The notes under the pieces are model-generated. The model worked only from the letters and a program-made list of their open reading frames with translations, searched no databases and had not been told where the DNA came from. Shown here piece by piece: positions 29,975-36,296 of a stretch of 36,296 nucleotides of DNA. The translations under genes and the position numbers were made by a program. This stretch comes from Fibrobacterota bacterium (lineage in GTDB: Bacteria; Fibrobacterota; Chitinivibrionia; Chitinivibrionales; Chitinispirillaceae). Numbering within the stretch: the stretch's first letter is position 1; each line of letters starts with the position of its first letter. Where the stretch lies: NCBI GenBank assembly GCA_003164335.1, contig PLTF01000013.1, positions 1 through 36,296 on the forward strand. Direction: 5' to 3'.

Positions 29975-32599
29975 ATGATTAACCGGAAAGTACTATCGGG
30001 AATGCTCGGCATTATGGCTATGCTCGGCATATCATTTTCGCTGAATGCGCAGGATACCCTGACGACATGGCAGTATTCCACCGCCATTACCCTCAATACC
30101 TCTGCAACAGGGGCAAACACGTCATCCACGCAGTATAATTTTCCTGTACTGATCCGTCTCACCTCCCTCAACGCTGCGGCGGTATTTGCCACAGCGCGGA
30201 GCGACGGCGGCGACCTGCGGTTCACCCGGACAGGTGTCGGCGACACATCGCAGCTTCCCTATGAGCTGAACAAGTACAATCAGGCGGCCCAGACCGCCCT
30301 TATCTGGGTGAAGGTGGACTCCCTGGTTGGCAACAATGCGAACCAGACGATCAACATGTATTGGGGCAAGAGCACCGCAGTGACAACCTCGGATTCGACC
30401 AAAGTGTTTTCATCGGCTAATGGATTCGCGGCAGTCCTTCATCTGAATAAATTGAGCACCGGAACGACGCTTTACGATGCCACCGGGCAGGGGAATAACG
30501 GAACACCCAGCGGCACCGTCACGGACACGACCGGTGTATTCGACCGAGCTGTTGCGATGCACTGCTACGGCACCTCCTCTTCATATATCGCCGGCGATTC
30601 CATCACTATCGCCGGCCTTCTGGGATCCCCCTCGCAGGTCACCCTGTCGGCATGGGTCCGGGTCGACAGCATCGACCAGGCGAATACCTCGGCAAACGGC
30701 CATCTCTCCTGCATTATGTCAATGGGGGACTATGCGAGCCTGAATGACGCCGGGGGAACGGGAACCGGAAATGACTCCATCACGGCGGCATGGTTCGGCT
30801 CGGGAACCCAGTGGAACAACTACGGATGGCCCTCTCCGTCGCAAACCGGCACCTCGCTCAACGGATTTTCAAATACTTCCGGGCAGGCGGCGTTGCACCA
30901 GGGATGGCGGCACCTTGCGCTCGTCATCAATCCAACGGCCCGTATTGCCAATGTTTATATGAACGGCGACTCGGTCAAGACTCTGCCGGCCGCCAATGCC
31001 CTTGCCTGGACCGGTGGTAATAGCGGCAAGAGAACGGTCATCGGGAAACACGGCGGTGGCCATTCCGGGCTCAAGTTCGGCGGCTCCATCTGTGAGTCCC
31101 GGTTTGAGGGTGTCCCGCGGGCGAGCGACTGGATCAGGCTGTGCTACCAGAACCAGCAGCCGAACGATTCATTAACAGCGATCAACGCCGTGGCGCCTGC
31201 CGTTCCCGTTCTGGCCCAGCCCACCAATGGAGCTTCGGGAGTGTCGGTAACCCTGTCCTTAAGATGGAGTGCGGCCGCAGGAGCGAACTCGTATGGCGTC
31301 CAGGTATCGACGACCACAAGCTTCGCCACCACGTCGTTCCAGCAGTCGGGTATTACTGCAACTTCGGCATCCCCGACGGGCCTTGCCAACGGTACCACGT
31401 ATTACTGGCGCGCGAATGCATCGAGCTCCGTTGGGACGAGCGCCTGGTCCGGTGTCTGGAGTTTTATGACGATATCCCCGGTCGGCGCACCCACGCTGAT
31501 CGCTCCGGTCAATGGAGCCGGTAATCAGGCCCTTGCGCCGGTGCTGAGCTGGAACGCGGTCAACACCGCCATCTCCTATTCGGTCCTGGCATCGACCGCT
31601 TCGGATTTTTCGACGACGACTGCAAGCTTCTCCGGCGTGACCGGGACCTCCCAGTCGCTCAGCGGGCTTGCCGCATCGAAGACCTACTATTGGGAAGTGA
31701 ATGCTAAGACTTCCTCCAGCACATCGGTCTGGTCGTCGGTCTGGTCATTTACCACCTCAGCGATCGCCGGGACTCCTGCTCTTGCATCGCCGACCAACGG
31801 CGCTGCAAACCAGCTGACGAGCCTGACCTTCTCATGGGGAACCGCAAGTGCTGCGACGTCGTACACAATTCAGGTCTCAGCCGGATCGGGTTTTACGACA
31901 ACCATCGTGAGCCAGAGCGTTGCCGGTACCTCAGCTGCAGTAAGCGGTCTTGCACCCAATGCGACCTACTACTGGGAGGTTGCCGGGGCAAACGCTGCCG
32001 GGTCGGGGTCATGGTCCACTACCTGGAGTTTCACCACGGCGGCCGTTGCCGGAATACCTGTCCTGGCATCGCCGTCAAATGGTGCGGTGAACCAGAAGCC
32101 CAGCCTTACCTTCTCATGGGGAACCTCAAGCGCAGCAGCTTCGTACATGATTCAGGTCTCTGCGGGATCGGCTTTTACGACAACCGTGGTGAGCCAGGGT
32201 GTTTCGGGCACATCGCTCGCAGTGAGCGGCCTGACTCTCGGCGCAACCTACTACTGGCACGTTGCCGGGGTAAATGTTGCCGGGCAGGGGACCTGGTCAT
32301 CGGTCTGGGTTTTTACCGTCACATCGGTAGGCGTGCTTGCAAATGGCGGCACCGCGATGCTGAAAACGGATTTCGGCGTCCGGGGTGATGCCCTGCTCTA
32401 TTCTGTGGCATCATCGGGCGCGGTCGAAATAACTTTCAATGACCTGCTTGGCAGGGTTGCCCTTGCAGTGAACCGTACCATGGCTGCGGGCAGCTATACC
32501 CTGAGCCTTCGTAATCTCTCTCTCGCTCCCGGTAGCTATATCGTTCGTTTCAAGGCCGGGGGGATTGAGAAGATCAGGACGGTCATGCTGGAACGATAG
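29975..32599 (+). CDS. secreted DUF2341-LamG protein with four FN3-like repeats and sorting tail
   Basis: This 874-residue paralogue of the preceding gene has a signal peptide (MINRKVLSGMLGIMAMLGIS, cleavage near LNAQD). DUF2341 (about 40-140) and LamG (about 150-390) domains are followed by four FN3-like repeats (about 405-785, each ending WSF or WVF plus T). The tail VEITFNDLLGRVALAVN...PGSYIVRFKAGGIEKIRTV is nearly identical to that of its neighbour. Repeats 3 and 4 are clearly recent copies of each other (31766-32047 and 32048-32329). Chains rich in Ser, Thr, Ala and Gly make it a candidate substrate for glycosylation. The start is ATG at 29975 with AAAGGAG 6 nt upstream. The longer frame to 29909 would bury the signal. 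A terminator follows. Confidence 0.85.
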   Translation: MINRKVLSGMLGIMAMLGISFSLNAQDTLTTWQYSTAITLNTSATGANTSSTQYNFPVLIRLTSLNAAAVFATARSDGGDLRFTRTGVGDTSQLPYELNKYNQAAQTALIWVKVDSLVGNNANQTINMYWGKSTAVTTSDSTKVFSSANGFAAVLHLNKLSTGTTLYDATGQGNNGTPSGTVTDTTGVFDRAVAMHCYGTSSSYIAGDSITIAGLLGSPSQVTLSAWVRVDSIDQANTSANGHLSCIMSMGDYASLNDAGGTGTGNDSITAAWFGSGTQWNNYGWPSPSQTGTSLNGFSNTSGQAALHQGWRHLALVINPTARIANVYMNGDSVKTLPAANALAWTGGNSGKRTVIGKHGGGHSGLKFGGSICESRFEGVPRASDWIRLCYQNQQPNDSLTAINAVAPAVPVLAQPTNGASGVSVTLSLRWSAAAGANSYGVQVSTTTSFATTSFQQSGITATSASPTGLANGTTYYWRANASSSVGTSAWSGVWSFMTISPVGAPTLIAPVNGAGNQALAPVLSWNAVNTAISYSVLASTASDFSTTTASFSGVTGTSQSLSGLAASKTYYWEVNAKTSSSTSVWSSVWSFTTSAIAGTPALASPTNGAANQLTSLTFSWGTASAATSYTIQVSAGSGFTTTIVSQSVAGTSAAVSGLAPNATYYWEVAGANAAGSGSWSTTWSFTTAAVAGIPVLASPSNGAVNQKPSLTFSWGTSSAAASYMIQVSAGSAFTTTVVSQGVSGTSLAVSGLTLGATYYWHVAGVNVAGQGTWSSVWVFTVTSVGVLANGGTAMLKTDFGVRGDALLYSVASSGAVEITFNDLLGRVALAVNRTMAAGSYTLSLRNLSLAPGSYIVRFKAGGIEKIRTVMLER
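31766..32329 (+). repeat. tandem 282-bp repeat encoding two FN3 units
   Basis: Units 31766-32047 and 32048-32329 are each 94 codons and in frame. Long blocks match, such as ACCTTCTCATGGGGAACC and ATTCAGGTCTC. The other FN3 units of the gene are much more diverged. Confidence 0.85.
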
Positions 32600-32913
32600 A
32601 TTATTAACTGTTGGAGTTTATAGTAATAGGGGGGACGGCAAACGCTGTCTCCCCTTTTATTTTGATTTTCCAACCCTCCAACCCTCCCACCCTCCCACCA
32701 GTACCATCCCCTCCTAAAACGCGGATCAGGGCCGATACAATAATATATCAAAGCTAAAGAAAAAAAGATACTCTTGTTACAGGCAATCCTTTATATTATG
32801 AGGGTAAGACCAGGGAAAGGTTATGGAACCAGCAGGGGCTGGGCTTAATTAAAAAGTCATCAAACCTCATTCCCAATAACATAAATGTACTCTTTATTTG
32901 AAAGGAAGGTTGC
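32600..32913. other. 314-bp intergenic region before the DUF362 gene
   Basis: It contains the terminator at 32628-32670, a short run of CCCTCC units (about 32671-32698), and AT-rich DNA up to the ribosome site AAAGGAAGG. No gene is seen, and no well-spaced promoter pair. Confidence 0.55.
32628..32670 (+). terminator. intrinsic terminator after the second tandem DUF2341 gene
   Basis: The stem GGGGGGACGGC (32629-32639) pairs with GCTGTCTCCCC (32644-32654), followed by TTTTATTTTGATTTT. It starts 29 nt after the stop. Confidence 0.88.
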
Positions 32914-34620
32914 ATGAGTCTCAACAGAAGGCAGTTCCTGAAGAACACCTCCATCGGTACCGCCGGACTTATCGGCGGAGCCAGCATGCTGAGGAAGAGC
33001 GCGTTTGCCTATTATCCGGCGTCGGCAACGAGCCAGCTGTCGTTTATAGGCGCGACGCTGACCGGGGGCACCGCTCCGAACCAGACGTTCACCTATACGT
33101 CGAAGTACACCTCCGCTTCTGCCACCTCCTCGGGTACTGCCAGTAACGGTATCCAGACCGGACGCATGGGGCTGATTTACGATGTACTGATGCCCTTCCA
33201 GTCAGCCATTGCCGCCGCAATCGTCGGGAAAACGATTATAATCAAGCCGAATATGGTTTATACCGGCTCGTCGAGTACGTATTCGTCGACTGGATCTTCC
33301 ACGCCTCTTAATGCCACCCATGTCGATGCGGTTCGAGGCCTTATCAATTTCTTAAGGGATACTTCCGCGAATGTTCCCATCGTCATTGCCGAAGCAAGCG
33401 CGACCACTACCGCCACCATGTACAATACATGCGGCTTTTGCGCGTTGGTAACACAATACACCGGGGTTACCCTGGTCGATTTAAATACCAACTCGACGGT
33501 AAGCTCCACCGGCGGCACCACCGCAAATGCAGGATATGCGGCGGTAACCAGCTACCTGTGGAAAACCGATCTTGCGACTTCGATTGCCGTTAATGTCGGG
33601 CCTATCTGGCTTAGCAAGAATTATTACATCATCTCCATCTGCCGGCCGAAAACGCATAACTGCGAGGTCGTTACCGGCGTCACGAAGAACTGCTCCATGG
33701 GGATGCCGCTGACGAGCACCAACTCTGTTCAGAGCACCAATTCCAAGACGCTCATGCATGCCGTCGGGGACTCTCAGGGAACCGTTACCAATGAAGACCG
33801 TGACCTCGCCTGGAACATCTTCCAGAATGCCACCCAGTATACGCTCAACAACCATCCCGATTTTGCAATTCTCGATGCATGGGAAGGGGAGCAGCATAAT
33901 GGGCCGGTGTCAGGTGTGCCCATGCAGCAGGGATGCGCCGTGGCCGGGGTGGACCACGTTGCGGTCGACCGTATCGGGGCAAAGCTCATGGGCCTCTCGG
34001 ATACCCCGAATTACGCGCCGAAGCTGCCGGATACGACACCTTCCTACACCGACCCGCGCTACCTGCTCTGGATGGGTAATGCGGGCATTGGTAACTACGA
34101 CATCAACAAGATCTCCTTTGTCCAGCAAACCACCGGTCAAACAAGCGCTGCATTTTTGACAAGCGTAGTTGCCCCGTATATCCAGACCTACCAGATGGCT
34201 GATAATTATGCCAACACCCCGTATTACGAAGTGGAATGGCAGACTGCCGATACGTTGGGTCCGAAGGTTTCTGCCCCAAACAGCCTTTTCCCGTTTTCTC
34301 CGGGTCAATCAGGGGTAGTGGGCAATCCCGCCCCGATCATGATCCAGCAGAAGAACATGCATGTCGGTGGCGTTGTTGAAGCCAATGAAATCAAGATCGA
34401 CCTCTTCATGCCTGCCGGGTATGATATCAAACTCGGCATTTTCAACATGAAGGGCCAGGAAATCCGCAAACTTGCCAACGAGTATCTGAACCAGGGCCGG
34501 TTTTCGATATACTGGGACTGCCGGGACGATCGCGGTTCCAAGGTAGCCAACGGCGGCTATATCATCAAGCTGCAGTTCGGCCAGAGGCAGTTAAGCGATC
34601 ATATCACTCTTGCGAGGTAG
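32914..34620 (+). CDS. Tat-exported DUF362 protein with FlgD-like C-terminal domain
   Basis: This 568-residue protein opens with a twin-arginine signal, MSLNRRQFLKNTSIGTAGLI, with cleavage probably after AFA at about residue 32. The body matches DUF362 (TIIIKPNMVYT, the central ICRPKTHNCEVVTGVTKNCSMG, and LDAWEGEQHNGPV...GVDHVAVDRIGAKLMG). DUF362 proteins are often linked to Fe-S redox proteins; their reaction is unknown. This copy has Cys residues in the central motif but no ferredoxin CX2CX2C. The last 75 residues (IKIDLFMPAGYDIKLGIFNM...GSKVANGGYIIKLQF) form a FlgD Ig-like/sorting domain, suggesting onward outer-membrane export of a prefolded, possibly cofactor-loaded protein. The start is ATG at 32914 with AAAGGAAGG just upstream. 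A terminator follows. Confidence 0.82.
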   Translation: MSLNRRQFLKNTSIGTAGLIGGASMLRKSAFAYYPASATSQLSFIGATLTGGTAPNQTFTYTSKYTSASATSSGTASNGIQTGRMGLIYDVLMPFQSAIAAAIVGKTIIIKPNMVYTGSSSTYSSTGSSTPLNATHVDAVRGLINFLRDTSANVPIVIAEASATTTATMYNTCGFCALVTQYTGVTLVDLNTNSTVSSTGGTTANAGYAAVTSYLWKTDLATSIAVNVGPIWLSKNYYIISICRPKTHNCEVVTGVTKNCSMGMPLTSTNSVQSTNSKTLMHAVGDSQGTVTNEDRDLAWNIFQNATQYTLNNHPDFAILDAWEGEQHNGPVSGVPMQQGCAVAGVDHVAVDRIGAKLMGLSDTPNYAPKLPDTTPSYTDPRYLLWMGNAGIGNYDINKISFVQQTTGQTSAAFLTSVVAPYIQTYQMADNYANTPYYEVEWQTADTLGPKVSAPNSLFPFSPGQSGVVGNPAPIMIQQKNMHVGGVVEANEIKIDLFMPAGYDIKLGIFNMKGQEIRKLANEYLNQGRFSIYWDCRDDRGSKVANGGYIIKLQFGQRQLSDHITLAR

Positions 34621-34662
34621 TAGCAGGAGCTCTTAAGTAACGGTCTGAGTTCCGATCATGTG

Positions 34663-34705
34663 CATGGCCGCAGCCGGGTTGTCGGATGCGGCCATGTTTT
34701 ATATT
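34663..34705 (+). terminator. intrinsic terminator after the DUF362 gene
   Basis: The perfect 10-bp stem CATGGCCGCA (34663-34672) pairs with TGCGGCCATG (34687-34696), followed by TTTTATATT. It lies 43 nt after the stop. Confidence 0.85.
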
Positions 34706-34781
34706 AGATAGGTACTGCAAAAGTCCGAAACGGACGAAAACCATTCCGGAAGAAAACCGGAATAAACAAGGCGGAGAGCCC

Positions 34782-36032
34782 ATGTTCACTTCAAGGTTGA
34801 AAAAAGCAGGATTGACCGCAATCGCCGTCATGTTCGCGACCGGAAACGCCATTTACGGCCAGAGTTACGGCACGATTACCCTTCCCACCTGGCTTTGCGA
34901 CTCGGGTACCCAGGTTCTTCACGCGGCGGCGTCGCCGCGGACCGCGCTCAATCAGTGGGGTGAAGGGCCGGTAGCCAGCAAGAACGGCACTATATTTTTC
35001 GTCGAGCAGAACGCCGGGAATATCTGGAAGGTTACGGCCGCCGGGGTAATGACCAAACTGATAACAGTGACAAGCGGATCAACCAATTATGTCAATGGGC
35101 TCGATTTCAACCCGGTCGACGGGAACCTGACGGTCTGCGAGCAGGCCAGAATCACGGAACGCGACACGACGGACGGCCATGTCATTAAGGTCGTTACCAG
35201 CGGCACCACCTGGGGCCAGGGCGCCAACGACCTGACCTTCGCTTCGAACGGCGACCTGTACTTCACCTGCTTCAACCAGCACATCTTCTTCCACTCCTAC
35301 GATAGTTCGGTCAACAAGGATTGGAACTATGCCACCCCTTCCAACTGCGAATGGAACGGTATCGAATACATCCAGGAGAAGGGAATCATCTACGTTAACG
35401 CGTACGGACAAAATCAGGTATTCACCTTCAAGGTTGACGCAACGACCCATCTCATGGATACGAGCACGAAAAAGCTTTTTGCATCGGTGACCTCACCCGA
35501 CGGCATTACCATCGATTCACTCTATGACGTCTATATTGCCAGCAACACCAGCGGGGGTACCTATCCCGAATCGATTGTCGCCTACGACTCCACCGGGAAG
35601 GTTCTCGGCTCGATACACATGATCCAGAAGTCGCCGAGTACCAGCTTAAGTACAGCCAATTGTGTATTCGGAAACTTTCCCTTCGGCGGCCCAAACCCGA
35701 AGACCCTCTATATTGCTGCCGACAGCGGTCTGTTCATGGTCCAGCTTAAAGTTGCAGGAAGGGTACGACCTGCATACTCTCCCGTGGTCGGGGTCCGGAG
35801 CAATTCTGCCAATCCCGTGACCGCGCTCAAGGTAGCAAAGCCCCGGGCAGGGCTTCAGCTCATGCTGGGCGGTTCGGCAACTTTTCATGATATGGCCAAC
35901 AACTCCATTATTTATAACATAAAGGGGCAGCGGGTGGCCGGAGGAGCATCGGTTCGCGGTGCAGGGCAGGGGAAGGCCGATCCCGGGATGTCCTCGGCAG
36001 TGTACATAGTCCAGACCCCGGTGGGTCAATAA
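34782..36032 (+). CDS. secreted SMP-30/gluconolactonase-like beta-propeller with sorting-type tail
   Basis: This 416-residue exported protein has a signal peptide (MFTSRLKKAGLTAIAVMFAT, cleavage near IYGQ). The body has SMP-30/LRE-like beta-propeller features: WGEGPVASKNGTIFFVEQNA near the N-terminus, where the family has its metal-binding Glu, then YVNGLDFNPVDGNLTVCEQA, GANDLTFASNGDLYFTC, WNGIEYIQEKGIIYVNAYGQ and SPDGITIDSLYDVYIAS. The closest known activities are lactonases and strictosidine-synthase-like hydrolases; the substrate is unknown. The last about 50 residues (SIIYNIKGQRVAG...AVYIVQTP) look like a short sorting tail. The start is ATG at 34782 with GGCGGAG upstream; the longer frame to 34686 runs over the preceding terminator region and lacks support. 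A terminator follows. Confidence 0.75.
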   Translation: MFTSRLKKAGLTAIAVMFATGNAIYGQSYGTITLPTWLCDSGTQVLHAAASPRTALNQWGEGPVASKNGTIFFVEQNAGNIWKVTAAGVMTKLITVTSGSTNYVNGLDFNPVDGNLTVCEQARITERDTTDGHVIKVVTSGTTWGQGANDLTFASNGDLYFTCFNQHIFFHSYDSSVNKDWNYATPSNCEWNGIEYIQEKGIIYVNAYGQNQVFTFKVDATTHLMDTSTKKLFASVTSPDGITIDSLYDVYIASNTSGGTYPESIVAYDSTGKVLGSIHMIQKSPSTSLSTANCVFGNFPFGGPNPKTLYIAADSGLFMVQLKVAGRVRPAYSPVVGVRSNSANPVTALKVAKPRAGLQLMLGGSATFHDMANNSIIYNIKGQRVAGGASVRGAGQGKADPGMSSAVYIVQTPVGQ

Positions 36033-36068
36033 GAGTTCTTAAGCAGGTATTTTTTTATTTGACTTAAA

Positions 36069-36120
36069 AAAAGGCCGTTCATGGTGCAGCATTTTCAAGC
36101 CATGAGCGGCCTTTTGTATT
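36069..36120 (+). terminator. intrinsic terminator after the beta-propeller gene
   Basis: The long stem AAAAGGCCGTTCATGG (36069-36084) pairs with CCATGAGCGGCCTTTT (36100-36115), with one mismatch and a 15-nt loop, followed by GTATT. It starts 37 nt after the stop. Confidence 0.85.
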
Positions 36121-36148
36121 GTCCGGGCGGGAAAAAACAACATCAGGG

Positions 36149-36236
36149 GGAATCAAGCTTAGATCTAATGCCCTTGGTGGGGGAACCGAGCTCAATTCCA
36201 AGGCATCCGGTGGGGGAACCGCTTAGGCGGTTACCC
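36149..36236 (+). repeat. two tandem units of the dispersed 39-bp repeat, with terminal hairpin
   Basis: Units lie at 36149-36187 and 36182-36220 (period 33, sharing GGAACC). Both match the copy at 9918-9956. The last unit runs into the hairpin GGGGGAACCGCTTAGGCGGTTACCC around 36212-36236. Another imperfect inverted repeat (CCATTTCGCC with GGCAAAATGG) follows to about 36260. No gene is visible in the final 260 bases. Confidence 0.7.
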
Positions 36237-36296
36237 ATTTCGCCCAAAAGGCAAAATGGACGGCGTATTAATAGTTTTAATTGCACCAGCCCCTGG

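Noticed and set aside
32774-32799. Promoter for the DUF362 gene (TTGTTA ... TATTAT)
   Set aside because: The spacer is only 14 bp and alternative pairings are worse; not supported.

Overview
The window looks like a chromosomal segment of a Gram-negative, free-living bacterium, probably in or near the FCB superphylum (a Fibrobacterota-like lineage is my best guess). The reasons are many large secreted proteins ending in short C-terminal beta-sandwich tails of the type IX sorting/FlgD-like kind, a predicted outer-membrane barrel, a lipoprotein, and DUF2341-LamG-fibronectin III architectures. This placement is inferred from architecture, not from a marker-gene search. I see no rRNA, tRNA, CRISPR array, phage gene or transposase.

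Left part (1-11.5 kb), housekeeping. A MutY-like glycosylase without an iron-sulfur cluster (minus) is divergent from an unannotated 56-residue membrane protein (plus). A three-gene minus-strand operon follows: fluC (fluoride channel), a DUF190 protein with four CBS domains, and a PflX-type radical SAM protein. Then come gpmI and ligA (plus), an EIIA-CBS fusion and a lipoprotein (minus), rimI (plus), a 750-bp gene-free block rich in repeats and hairpins, and nfo (endonuclease IV).

Middle part (11.5-24 kb), secreted proteins and membrane glycosyltransferase-like proteins. A DUF2341/LamG/FN3 secreted protein and a GH27 alpha-galactosidase each have a 167-bp inverted-repeat-bounded (MITE-like) element ending 71-75 nt before their start codon. 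A predicted outer-membrane barrel follows. Next is a tightly coupled operon of three TMTC-like proteins (multi-spanning GT-C-type membrane domain plus TPR repeats), candidates for protein O-mannosylation. The first two share an identical 62-bp stretch carrying a perfect 28-bp palindrome that is translated in frame inside both proteins.

Right part (24-36.3 kb). htpX (minus), a DRE-TIM aldolase-like enzyme (plus) and a geranylgeranyl-reductase-type flavoprotein (minus) are followed by a plus-strand series of exported proteins: two tandem DUF2341/LamG/FN3 paralogues with two and four FN3 repeats, a Tat-exported DUF362 protein, and an SMP-30-like beta-propeller. Most of this series is separated by clear intrinsic terminators. 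The window ends in tandem copies of a short repeat also found at about 9.9 kb.

The most interesting reading, which is a hypothesis, is that the TMTC operon glycosylates the Ser/Thr-rich beta-sandwich exoproteins encoded on both sides of it. This would parallel eukaryotic TMTC1-4, which O-mannosylate cadherin beta-domains.
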